The position numbers were made by a program, and so were the translations under genes. Below are positions 34,666-42,710 of a stretch of DNA of 64,000 bases, in pieces. A model generated the notes under the pieces. The model saw only the letters and a list, made by a program, of their open reading frames with translations. It searched no databases and was not told the DNA's origin. Numbering within the stretch: the first letter of the stretch is position 1; the number at the start of each line of letters is the position of its first letter. This DNA comes from Streptomyces cavernae (GTDB taxonomy: Bacteria > Actinomycetota > Actinomycetes > Streptomycetales > Streptomycetaceae), in the NCBI RefSeq assembly GCF_004023625.1, contig NZ_RPDJ01000034.1, positions 1 to 64,000 of the forward strand, in the 5' to 3' direction.

Positions 34666-35568
34666 TCAGTACGACGACCCGGACGCCCCCAGCGACCCCG
34701 TGGGGTGCCAGACCGTCTTCGTCTCCAGGAAGGCAGTGAGGCGCTCGATCCCGGGCGGGCCGAAGTAATCCACAGCCTGTGGACGGACGACCCGCTTGAG
34801 GTTGTCCGCCGCCGCGATCTCCAGTTCCTTGGCCAGTACCTCGTCGGCGCCCGTGAGGTCGATGGCGTTGACGTCCTGGTGCGCGGCGAGCGGCGCCGCG
34901 ATCTCCGCCGTGCGGCCGGACAAGACGTTCACGACGCCGCCCGGCAGGTCGGAGGTGGCCAGCACCTCGCCGAGGGAGAGCGCGGGCAGCGGGGACTGCT
35001 CCGAGGCGATCACGACGGCAGTGTTGCCGGTCGCGATCACCGGGGCGATCACCGAGACCAGGCCCAGGAAGGACGACTCCTGGGGCGCGAGGACCGCGAC
35101 CACGCCCGTCGGCTCCGGGGTGGAGAGGTTGAAGAACGGGCCCGCGACCGGGTTACCGCCCCCGACCACCTGGGCGATCTTGTCGGTCCAGCCCGCGTAC
35201 CAGACCCAGCGGTCGATCGCCGCGTCCACCTGAAGGGCCGCCTTGGACTTGGACAGACCCTCGGCGTCGGCGACCTCACGGACGAACTGGTCCCTGCGCC
35301 CCTCCAGCATCTCCGCGACGCGGTAGAGGATCTGGCCGCGGAGGTACGCCGTCGCGCCCGCCCAGCCGCCGAAGGCCTTGCGCGCGGCGACGACCGCGTC
35401 ACGGGCGTCCTTGCGGGAGGACTGCGGCGCGTTGGCCAGCCACTTGCCCTTCGAGTCGGTCACCTCGTACACCCGGCCGCTCTCGGAACGCGGGAACTTC
35501 CCGCCGACGTACAGCTTGTAGGTCTTGAAGACGGACAGCCGCTCGGTCTTTTCGGTCTTATCGGACAT
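34666..35568 (-). CDS. Truncated aldehyde-dehydrogenase-like protein lacking the catalytic residues
   Basis: A 300-residue protein aligned with the NAD-binding part of aldehyde dehydrogenases (VYEVTDSKGKWLANAPQSSRK, KAFGGWAGATAYLRGQILYRVAEML, VWYAGWTDKIAQVVGG). The catalytic apparatus is absent: the PWNFP Asn motif reads APQESS, the ELGGK Glu motif is not there, and no FxNxGQxC Cys segment exists. The chain is about 180 residues shorter than normal. Its ATG (35568) overlaps the full-length gene's stop by 11 bases, so it is translationally coupled. Probably a non-catalytic partner or regulator of the preceding enzyme, not decay, because reading frame and fold core are intact. Confidence 0.85.
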   Translation of the reverse strand: MSDKTEKTERLSVFKTYKLYVGGKFPRSESGRVYEVTDSKGKWLANAPQSSRKDARDAVVAARKAFGGWAGATAYLRGQILYRVAEMLEGRRDQFVREVADAEGLSKSKAALQVDAAIDRWVWYAGWTDKIAQVVGGGNPVAGPFFNLSTPEPTGVVAVLAPQESSFLGLVSVIAPVIATGNTAVVIASEQSPLPALSLGEVLATSDLPGGVVNVLSGRTAEIAAPLAAHQDVNAIDLTGADEVLAKELEIAAADNLKRVVRPQAVDYFGPPGIERLTAFLETKTVWHPTGSLGASGSSY

Positions 35569-37009
35569 CGAGGTACGCCTCCAGGCCATGACGACCGCCC
35601 TCGCGGCCGAACCCCGACTCCTTGTAGCCGCCGAACGGCGAGGTCGGGTCGAACTTGTTGAACGTGTTGGACCAGACGACACCCGCCCGGAGTTTGTTCG
35701 CCACGGCGAGGATGCGGGAGCCCTTCTCCGTCCAGATGCCGGCGGAGAGCCCGTACTGGGTGTTGTTGGCCTTGGCGACGGCCTCCTCGGGCGTACGGAA
35801 GGTCAGGACCGACAGGACCGGGCCGAAGATCTCGTCACGGGCGATGGTGTGGGCCTGGGTGACGTTCGTGAACAGCGTCGGCGCGAACCAGTAGCCGGAC
35901 GAGGGCAGTTCACAGGCCGGGGACCAGCGCTCGGCGCCCTCCGCCTCACCCTGCTCGGCGAGCGCGGTGATGCGGGCCAGTTGCTCGGCGGAGTTGATCG
36001 CGCCGATGTCCGTGTTCTTGTCCAGGGGGTCGCCGAGGCGGAGCGTCGACAGGCGGCGCTTCAGGGAGTCCAGCAGCTCGTCGTGGATCGACTCCTGCAC
36101 CAGGAGCCGGGAGCCCGCGCAGCAGACCTGGCCCTGGTTGAAGAAGATGCCGGTGACGATGCCCTCTACGGCCTGGTCGACGGGGGCGTCGTCGAAGACG
36201 ATGTTGGCGCCCTTGCCGCCGAGTTCCAGGGTGAGCTTCTTGCGGGTGCCCGCGACGGTCCGCGCGATCTCCTTGCCGACGGCCGTGGAACCGGTGAAGG
36301 CGACCTTGTTCACGTCCGGGTGCGCGACCACCGCGGCACCCGTGTCGCCGTATCCCGGAAGGACGTTGACGACACCCCTGGGCAGGCCCGCCTGACGGCA
36401 GATGTCGGCGAAGAAGAGCGCGGACAGAGGCGTCGTCTCGGCGGGCTTGAGCACCACCGTGTTGCCGGTCGCCAGAGCGGGGGCGATCTTCCACGCCAGC
36501 ATCAGCAGCGGGAAGTTCCAGGGGATGACCTGTCCGGCCACGCCCAGCGGCTTCGGGGACGGTCCGAAACCGGCGTGGTCCAGCTTGTCGGCCCAGCCCG
36601 CGTAATAGAAGAAGTGCGCGGCGACCAGGGGCAGGTCGGCGTCCCGCGTCTCCTTGATGGGCTTGCCGTTGTCCAGCGTCTCCAGGACGGCCAGCTCCCG
36701 GCTGCGCTCCTGGACGATACGGGCGATGCGGAACAGGTACTTGGCGCGTTCGGATCCGGGCAGCGCCGACCACTTCTCGAACGCCTTCCGCGCGGCGCGC
36801 ACCGCACGGTCGACGTCCGCCTCGCCCGCCTGGGCGACCTCGGAGAGGACCTCTTCCGTGCTCGGACTGATGCTCTTGAAGACCCGGCCGTCTGCCGCCT
36901 CGGTGAACTCGCCGTCGATGAACAGGCCGTACGAGGGCGCGATGTCGACGACGGAGCGGGACTCCGGCGCGGGTGCGTACTCGAATGCGGATGCCTTGGG
37001 GGATGCCAT
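35558..37009 (-). CDS. NAD-dependent aldehyde dehydrogenase
   Basis: A 483-residue aldehyde dehydrogenase with all catalytic parts: IPWNFPLLMLAWKIAPAL (oxyanion Asn), FTGSTAVGKEIA (NAD loop), LELGGKGANIVF (general base Glu) and FFNQGQVCCAGSR (nucleophile Cys). It starts five bases after deoC, so it is second in the deoC operon. There it would oxidise the acetaldehyde released from deoxyribose-5-phosphate to acetate, using NAD+. Downstream it is coupled to a truncated homologue. Confidence 0.94.
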   Translation of the reverse strand: MASPKASAFEYAPAPESRSVVDIAPSYGLFIDGEFTEAADGRVFKSISPSTEEVLSEVAQAGEADVDRAVRAARKAFEKWSALPGSERAKYLFRIARIVQERSRELAVLETLDNGKPIKETRDADLPLVAAHFFYYAGWADKLDHAGFGPSPKPLGVAGQVIPWNFPLLMLAWKIAPALATGNTVVLKPAETTPLSALFFADICRQAGLPRGVVNVLPGYGDTGAAVVAHPDVNKVAFTGSTAVGKEIARTVAGTRKKLTLELGGKGANIVFDDAPVDQAVEGIVTGIFFNQGQVCCAGSRLLVQESIHDELLDSLKRRLSTLRLGDPLDKNTDIGAINSAEQLARITALAEQGEAEGAERWSPACELPSSGYWFAPTLFTNVTQAHTIARDEIFGPVLSVLTFRTPEEAVAKANNTQYGLSAGIWTEKGSRILAVANKLRAGVVWSNTFNKFDPTSPFGGYKESGFGREGGRHGLEAYLDVR

Positions 37010-37014
37010 GGGGA

Positions 37015-37971
37015 TCAGTCCACCGTCACGTAGTCGGGTCCGGAGTAGCGGCCGGTGGCCAGCTTCTGACGTTGCATCAGCAAGTCGTTCAGCAGCGAGG
37101 ACGCGCCGAAGCGGAACCAGTGGTTGTCCAGCCAGTCCTCGCCGACCGTCTCGTTGACGAGGACGAGGAACTTGATCGCGTCCTTGGACGTGCGGATGCC
37201 GCCGGCCGGCTTCACGCCCACCTGGATGCCGGTCTGCGCACGGAAGTCGCGCACCGCCTCCAGCATGAGGAGGGTGTTCGCCGGGGTCGCGTTGACGGCG
37301 ACCTTGCCGGTCGAGGTCTTGATGAAGTCCGCCCCGGCGAGCATGCCGAGCCAGGAGGCGCGGCGGATGTTGTCGTACGTGGAGAGCTCACCGGTCTCGA
37401 AGATGACCTTCAGGCGGGCGGCGCCGCTCGCCTCCTTCACGGCCCTGATCTCCTCGTACACCTTCAGATACCGGCCCGCGAGGAAGGCGCCGCGGTCGAT
37501 GACCATGTCGATCTCGTCGGCACCCGCGGCGACCGCCTCGCGCACATCGGCCAGCTTCACCCCGAGGGGCGCGCGGCCGGCCGGGAACGCGGTGGCGACG
37601 GAGGCGACCTTGACGGCGGAGCCTGCCACGGCCTCCTTGGCCGTCGCCACCATGTCCGGGTAGACGCAGACGGCCGCCGTGGCGGGCGTCGTGCGGTCCG
37701 TGGGGTCCGGGTGGACGGCCTTGGCGCCCAGCGCGCGAACCTTGCCGGGGGTGTCCGCACCCTCCAGCGTCGTCAGGTCGACCATCGAGATGGCGAGGTC
37801 GATGGCGTACGCCTTGGCCGTGGTTTTGATCGAACGGGTACCGAGCGAGGCGGCCCGCGCCTCCAGCCCGACCGCGTCCACGCCGGGCAGTCCGTGGAGG
37901 AAGCGGCGCAGAGTGCTGTCGGACGTGGTGACGTCGGCGAGAGCGGGTGCTGCGTTTGCAGTGGTGGGCAT
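37015..37971 (-). CDS. deoC: Deoxyribose-phosphate aldolase
   Basis: A class I aldolase of about 318 residues that splits 2-deoxyribose-5-phosphate into glyceraldehyde-3-phosphate and acetaldehyde. The Schiff-base Lys is in GADFIKTSTGKVAVNATPA, and the second active-site Lys is in GVKPAGGIRTSKDA. It belongs to the longer DeoC branch, about 60 residues longer than the E. coli enzyme. The start is ATG 37971 or GTG 37977; neither has a clear Shine-Dalgarno, and the operator palindrome is only 13-20 bases upstream, suggesting a leaderless mRNA. First gene of the deoC-aldehyde dehydrogenase operon. Confidence 0.94.
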   Translation of the reverse strand: MPTTANAAPALADVTTSDSTLRRFLHGLPGVDAVGLEARAASLGTRSIKTTAKAYAIDLAISMVDLTTLEGADTPGKVRALGAKAVHPDPTDRTTPATAAVCVYPDMVATAKEAVAGSAVKVASVATAFPAGRAPLGVKLADVREAVAAGADEIDMVIDRGAFLAGRYLKVYEEIRAVKEASGAARLKVIFETGELSTYDNIRRASWLGMLAGADFIKTSTGKVAVNATPANTLLMLEAVRDFRAQTGIQVGVKPAGGIRTSKDAIKFLVLVNETVGEDWLDNHWFRFGASSLLNDLLMQRQKLATGRYSGPDYVTVD

Positions 37972-37990
37972 GGTCACGAGATGAGCATAT

Positions 37991-38002
37991 CTACGCGCGT
38001 AG
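37991..38002. promoter_or_regulatory. Nucleoside-regulon operator at the deoC promoter
   Basis: A perfect CTACGCGCGTAG. On the minus strand its final TAG begins TAGATA, a good -10 hexamer, directly before the deoC start. Confidence 0.75.
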
Positions 38003-38052
38003 CGGCTGTACAGGGGAGCGTTGCGCTGCGCTGTGCCTGGGCGGAGGGTCGG

Positions 38053-38280
38053 CTTTCGGTGGAAGGGGGCCGGGGGGTGCTGACTTCCGGTGGAGGGGGC
38101 GGTGTGGGGCGTCGGCTTCCGGTGGAGGGGGCGGTGTGGGGCGTCGGCTTCCGGTGGAGGGCGCCGGGTGGGGCGTCGGCTTCCGGTGGACGAGGCCGGA
38201 GGCGACGGCTTCCGGTGGAAGGGGGTGGGGCGTCGACTTCCGGCGGAAGGGTGCCGGGCCGGGCGACGGCTTCCGGTGGC
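38053..38280. repeat. Eight imperfect repeats of 28-33 bp
   Basis: The core CTTCCGGTGG occurs at 38053 (one mismatch), 38084, 38116, 38148, 38180, 38209, 38237 (one mismatch) and 38270. Units two to four share GAGGGGGCGGTGTGGGGCG between cores. The rest of the 38003-38351 gap holds nothing I can identify beyond the promoter of the next gene. Confidence 0.8.
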
Positions 38281-38351
38281 AGCGGGTGCCGGGTCGGGTT
38301 CGCGGGATGCTGCCGCAGGGGGCCGTTCCGGCGTCGGGCAGAATCGGCGTC

Positions 38352-39014
38352 ATGACGACCCCGGACCCTCAGCCACCCCCCTCGGACTCCTCGTCCTCTC
38401 CGTCATCCCCGGCGTCCTCGTCCTCGTCGCAGACGGCGTCCCGGGACAGGATCTACCGTTCGCCCGCGGGGATCGCGGGCGGCGTGCTGCTGCTCGGCCT
38501 GGTCGGGTGGCTCGGGATCGACGCGCTCGTCGCGGGGGACGGGCGGGTGCCGTGGCTGGCGCTCGCGGCCATGTTGCTGATGGTGCCGCTGATCACGGCG
38601 TTCACGCTGCGGCCGGCGGTGTTCGCGAACGAGGACCGGCTGCGCATCCGCAACCCCTTCAGGGTGGTCGAGCTGCCCTGGGCCACGGTCGAGTCGTTCC
38701 GGTCCGGCTACTCCAACGAGGTGCTGGACACGGCCGGAGCCAAGTACCAGCTGTGGGCCATTCCCGTGTCCCTGCGCGCCCGCAAGAAGGCGACACGCCG
38801 ACAGAACCGGGCCGAGGCTGACGGGATGGCCCCGGCGGACGGTCCCATCCGCGCCCAGGCGGACCAGATCATGGACGAACTGGGCGAGCTGAAGGAGTCC
38901 CGGGCGGCGGCGCCGACGTCGCAGGGCGAGCCGACCGTGCGCTGGGCGTACGAGGTCGCCGCCCCGGCCGTGGCCGGGGCGGTCCTGCTGGTGATCCTCA
39001 TCGCGACGGGCTGA
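38352..39014 (+). CDS. PH-domain membrane protein
   Basis: A 220-residue protein. A Ser/Pro-rich N-terminal stretch of about 30 residues is followed by two hydrophobic helices (residues 40-80). A bacterial PH-like domain comes next (FANEDRLRIRNPFRVVELPW, ATVESFRSGYSNEVLDTAG), and a last helix (VAAPAVAGAVLLVILIATG) ends the chain. Such proteins (bPH/DUF2581-like) are common in actinobacteria and have no established role. ATG 38352 is a good fit; the frame upstream is repeat-derived. Confidence 0.8.
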   Translation: MTTPDPQPPPSDSSSSPSSPASSSSSQTASRDRIYRSPAGIAGGVLLLGLVGWLGIDALVAGDGRVPWLALAAMLLMVPLITAFTLRPAVFANEDRLRIRNPFRVVELPWATVESFRSGYSNEVLDTAGAKYQLWAIPVSLRARKKATRRQNRAEADGMAPADGPIRAQADQIMDELGELKESRAAAPTSQGEPTVRWAYEVAAPAVAGAVLLVILIATG

Positions 39015-39190
39015 CCGGATCCCCTGGGGGCCTGAGCGCCCGGGCCTCCCTCAGGAGGGGGCTGAGCGCCCGTCTTCCCCAGGACCGGAGCTTCCGGCCT
39101 CTCCCAGGAGGGGGACTGGAGCGCCCGGGCTCGGCTCCGTCCGGTGGAGCGGCCCGGCCACCGGGGCGTTCGGGTTCCCGCTGCCTCCGG

Positions 39191-39298
39191 CTCGGCGGCC
39201 CGGCCGTCGAGGGGCTCGGGTTCCTTGGCCGGTCGGCTCGATGGCTCGGCGGCCCGGCCGTCGAGGGGCTCGGGTTCCTTGGCCGGTCGGCTCGATGG
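39191..39298 (+). repeat. 54-bp direct duplication
   Basis: A 54-base unit starting CTCGGCGGCCCGGCCGTCGA occurs twice head to tail, at 39191 and 39245, ending next to the stop of the FG-GAP gene. Upstream (39015-39130) words such as GAGCGCCCGGGC and CAGGAGGGG recur irregularly. No gene is evident. Confidence 0.85.
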
Positions 39299-39299
39299 C

Positions 39300-40739
39300 T
39301 CAGCTGCCGAGGGCCGCGCCGAAGGTCGGGGAGCCGGTGGTGGAGACGCCGACCGTGGTCGGGCCGAAGTTCTTCGCGCCGCTCGTCGTCGGGCCGCTCG
39401 TGGTGCCGCGCAGGGTCCACACCGCGCCGTCGCCCGCGTTCTCGTCCGGTGCGGTGACGGCGAGGTCGGCCCGGGAGTCCTTCGACGTGTCGGCGAGCAG
39501 GACGCGGGCGCCGAAGTGGTCGCCGTCCTCGGAGGTGCCGGGGACGCCGGAGGTGGACTGGGACAGGGTGGCCGCGCCGGCCGTGGTGAGGCCGGTGGCG
39601 CGGCCGTACAGCACGGTCACCGTGCCGGTGCCGCCCGCGCCGCCGATCGACTCATGCGACGCGCCCGCCGCGAGGTCCGCGTACCCGTCGCCGTTGAGGT
39701 CCCCCAGGGCGACCCCGCTGCCGAACCGGTCGCCGGACTCGGCGCTCCCGGGGACTCCGGACGTGGCCTGGGTCAGGGTGCGGGTGGTGAAGGACGTGGT
39801 GAACGCCTCCTCTGGCGCCCCGTACACGAGCGCGACCGCGCCGCCCAGGGCGCCGGACGGGTCGGCGGAGGTCTCACGGTGGTTGCCGATCGCGATGTCC
39901 GCGTGGCCGTCGCCGTTGACGTCGGCGACGGAGGAGACGTAGCCGGCGGGCAGGAACTCCAGCCAGTCGGTGAAGTTGGAGATCCGGGCGTCGGCGAACG
40001 CGGTGACGGCGTCGTCGGTGCCCTTGGTGCGGCTGTGGATGATCAGGGCGTCGGAGCCCGTGCCCAGCACGTCGCCCGAGGAGAGGTACTCGACGCCGTA
40101 CGAGGTGTCGAAGAAGCTCGTGCCTCTGCCTCCCGTGAAATCGCCGGACTTGGCGAACGGTCCCTCGACGATCCCGAGGGGGAAGCGGCCGGTGCCGCCC
40201 ACCGCCACGTCGTCGTCCCCGTCGCCGTCGAAGTCGCCGGCGGTCATGGCCTGGCCGTAGCGGTCCATGTCGCTGGGGTTGTAGTTGACGAGGGTGCGTG
40301 CGCCGGACAGGCCGGCAGCTCCGCCCCACACGATGACCACGGTGCCGTCGTTGGTGTCGCCGTAGACGTCCTCGCCCGGGGCGCCGACGACCAGGTCCGC
40401 GTAGCCGTCGGTGTTCAGGTCCGCGGAGGCGACCGCCGTGCCGAAGGCGTCACCGGCCTCGGCGCCGCCCGGGACGCCGGAGGTGTTCTGGGTGATGAGC
40501 CGGTACTTCGCCGGGTCGGCGCCGGCGGAGCCGCCGTAGACCACGGACACGGCACCGGCCTTCGACTGCCCGGCGACCGTGGCGCCCGGCGCGCCGATCG
40601 CCAGGTCGCGGTAGCCGTCGCCGTTGAAGTCGTACGGGACCGCCGGGGTCGCCGCCTCGACGGAGGAGGCGGTCAGGGTGAGGGGGACCCCGACGGCCGC
40701 GAGGAGGGCCGCGGCCGTCGTGGCGGAGCGGATGCGCAT
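39300..40739 (-). CDS. Secreted FG-GAP beta-propeller protein 2
   Basis: A 479-residue exported protein with signal MRIRSATTAAALLAAVG to SSVEAATPA. It is made of about seven FG-GAP (integrin-alpha-like) repeats, each with a calcium loop of the form DxNxDGxxDL: DFNGDGYRDLAIGAPGA, DLNTDGYADLVVGAPGE, DFDGDGDDDVAVGGTG, DVNGDGHADIAIGNH, DLNGDGYADLAAGASHE. Linkers contain SGVPGxxExGDxFG. ATG 40739 follows AAGGAAC. Its function is unknown; beta-propellers of this kind are found in adhesins and extracellular enzymes. A paralogue lies immediately upstream. Confidence 0.9.
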   Translation of the reverse strand: MRIRSATTAAALLAAVGVPLTLTASSVEAATPAVPYDFNGDGYRDLAIGAPGATVAGQSKAGAVSVVYGGSAGADPAKYRLITQNTSGVPGGAEAGDAFGTAVASADLNTDGYADLVVGAPGEDVYGDTNDGTVVIVWGGAAGLSGARTLVNYNPSDMDRYGQAMTAGDFDGDGDDDVAVGGTGRFPLGIVEGPFAKSGDFTGGRGTSFFDTSYGVEYLSSGDVLGTGSDALIIHSRTKGTDDAVTAFADARISNFTDWLEFLPAGYVSSVADVNGDGHADIAIGNHRETSADPSGALGGAVALVYGAPEEAFTTSFTTRTLTQATSGVPGSAESGDRFGSGVALGDLNGDGYADLAAGASHESIGGAGGTGTVTVLYGRATGLTTAGAATLSQSTSGVPGTSEDGDHFGARVLLADTSKDSRADLAVTAPDENAGDGAVWTLRGTTSGPTTSGAKNFGPTTVGVSTTGSPTFGAALGS

Positions 40740-40830
40740 CGGGTTCCTTGGGCTCGAGAAGAAGGCGAAGGAGAAGGCGAGGAGAAGGAGTGGGGCGGGG
40801 TGGGGGGTGTGCCGGTGGTCGTCCTCCGGC

Positions 40831-42255
40831 CTACTCCGCAAGCTCCGTACCGAAGTTGGACGCCGTCGTGAGGGAGACGTCGAGTGCGGAGATGCTCTTC
40901 GCGCCGGTCGTGGTCACGCCTGCGCTCGTGCCGCCGAGGATCCAGACGGCGCCCCTGCTGTTCTCGTCGGGGGCGGACACCACGAGTTCCGCCCGGCCGT
41001 TCTTGTTGAGGTCGATCAGCCGGACGGCACCGCCGAAGCCGTCGTAGGTCTCGGCGGCGCCCGGGACGCCCGAGGTGTCCTGGGTGTAGGTCTTGGCGCC
41101 GGTCGTGGTCAGGCCCGAGGCGGAGCCGTACAGGACGGTGACCGAGCCCGCGTCCCGCTTGGTGCCGACGTCCTCGCCCGGGGCGCCCACCGCGACGTCG
41201 GCGAACTTGTCGCCGTTGATGTCGCCGAGGCTCACCGTGGCGCCGAAGCGGTCGTAGGTCTCGCCCGCCCCCGGCACCCCCGCGGTGTCCTGGTGGATGA
41301 CGGTCGGGGTCTGCGCCAGGTCGGGGCCGGCGGGGCCGCCGTACCAGATCGCGAGCTGCCCGCCCTTGTGGCCCACCGGGTAGTTCTCGTCCGGGTCCTG
41401 GTGCTGGGAGAGGACGAGGTCGCCGTAGCCGTCGCCGTTGATGTCACCCACCGCACCCTTGTCGCCGTCAGCCTTGGTCATGTCGGTGATGGCGTACGAC
41501 GAACCGGTCCAGCGGTAGTACCACACGTGACCGCCGGGGTCGGCATCGGTGCGGAACGGGTAGACGCGTTCCGCCGCGCCGTCGCCGTTCAGGTCGCCCG
41601 CTGCGACGTCGGCCGTGGAGCCGATCATGCCGACGTTGCCCGCGCTCGCCGCCGTGCCGTCGCTCTTGAACGGGCCCAGGTAGAGCCGGGTGCGGGACTG
41701 TCCGGTGACCGTCAGGTCCGCCGCGCCGTCGCCGTTGAAGTCGGCCGCCGCGAGGTCCATCGAGTAGCCGCCGTACTCGGAGAGCGTGGACGGCTGCGGC
41801 ACCGTCACCCCGCCCTTCAGCCCGGAGGAGCTGCCCCACAGGATGGTGACCATGCCGACGGCGTCCCGGTCGCCGATGCTCTCGCCCTCCGCGCCCACGG
41901 CGAGGTCCGCGTAACCGTCCCTGTTGAAGTCGGCGGGGGACAGGCTGGTGCCGAACAGGTCACCTTGCTCGGCCGTACCGGCGACACCGCTGGAGTTCTG
42001 CGTGATCACGGTCCGTCTGGCGGCGGAGACGCCGGACGAAGAGCCGTACAGCACGATGACGGCCCCGGCGGCCGACCTGCCGCCGACGTCCGTGTTGCTC
42101 GCGCCGATCGCGAGGTCGCGGTAGCCGTCGCCGTTGAAGTCGTCGGGCGCCACGGTCGCGGCCGTCGCCGTGACCGCCGAGAACGTCAGCAGTCCGCCGC
42201 CCGCCAGCGCGGTCGCGGTGGCCGTCGCGAGGGCGAGACGCAGGTACTTGTGCAT
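40831..42255 (-). CDS. Secreted FG-GAP beta-propeller protein 1
   Basis: A 474-residue paralogue of the next gene, with signal MHKYLRLALATATATALAGG and mature start near ATAATVAPDD. Six to seven FG-GAP blades carry calcium loops: DFNGDGYRDLAIGASNT, DFNRDGYADLAVGAEGE, DFNGDGAADLTVTGQ, DLNGDGAAERVYPF, DINGDGYGDLVLSQHQ, DINGDKFADVAVGAPGE. It ends GTELAE, close to the GAALGS end of its sister. ATG 42255 has AGGAG nearby. The 91-base gap to the second gene suggests a two-gene unit. Confidence 0.9.
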   Translation of the reverse strand: MHKYLRLALATATATALAGGGLLTFSAVTATAATVAPDDFNGDGYRDLAIGASNTDVGGRSAAGAVIVLYGSSSGVSAARRTVITQNSSGVAGTAEQGDLFGTSLSPADFNRDGYADLAVGAEGESIGDRDAVGMVTILWGSSSGLKGGVTVPQPSTLSEYGGYSMDLAAADFNGDGAADLTVTGQSRTRLYLGPFKSDGTAASAGNVGMIGSTADVAAGDLNGDGAAERVYPFRTDADPGGHVWYYRWTGSSYAITDMTKADGDKGAVGDINGDGYGDLVLSQHQDPDENYPVGHKGGQLAIWYGGPAGPDLAQTPTVIHQDTAGVPGAGETYDRFGATVSLGDINGDKFADVAVGAPGEDVGTKRDAGSVTVLYGSASGLTTTGAKTYTQDTSGVPGAAETYDGFGGAVRLIDLNKNGRAELVVSAPDENSRGAVWILGGTSAGVTTTGAKSISALDVSLTTASNFGTELAE

Positions 42256-42710
42256 GCGGGTCTCCTGCGGCATGCGGGATGTCCGGGGTGACATCCCTGT
42301 CGATGGGGAGCGCCCCGCCCGCGTAACCCGTGGTTGGGAGGGGGTTCGCGTGCGGTTGGCGATCAAGAGACCCGCGTCGAGGGGCAAGGGTTGTACATGC
42401 GTTTGGTTACTTTTCGGCCACGGTGTGGCTCGTTCTGTCGGTAGTACGCCGGAGCCCCGGTCCCGGGCCGACTGCCGACTGCCGACTGATCGGTCCAGGA
42501 CCGGGGCTCGTACGGGCGAGTCGGTCGTGTCGCGAAGGGACGTGCCTTGCGAGAGGTCGTGCCACGAGGGGCTGTGCCACGAGGGGCATCTCGCGTGGGG
42601 CATCTCGCGTGGGGCATCTCGCGTGGGGCGTCTCGCGTGGGGCTATGCCGCGAGGATCGCGACGGGGCGTCTCCCGTGGGGCTGTGTCCCGAGGAGGCGC
42701 CTCGCGCGGG
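42256..42710. other. Intergenic region with 14-bp tandem repeats
   Basis: The 455-base gap has no gene. Four head-to-tail 14-base units CATCTCGCGTGGGG (the fourth with CGTC) start at 42587, 42601, 42615 and 42629. They are flanked by degenerate GTGCCACGAGGGGC units. A triple CGACTGC run lies near 42470. Confidence 0.75.
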
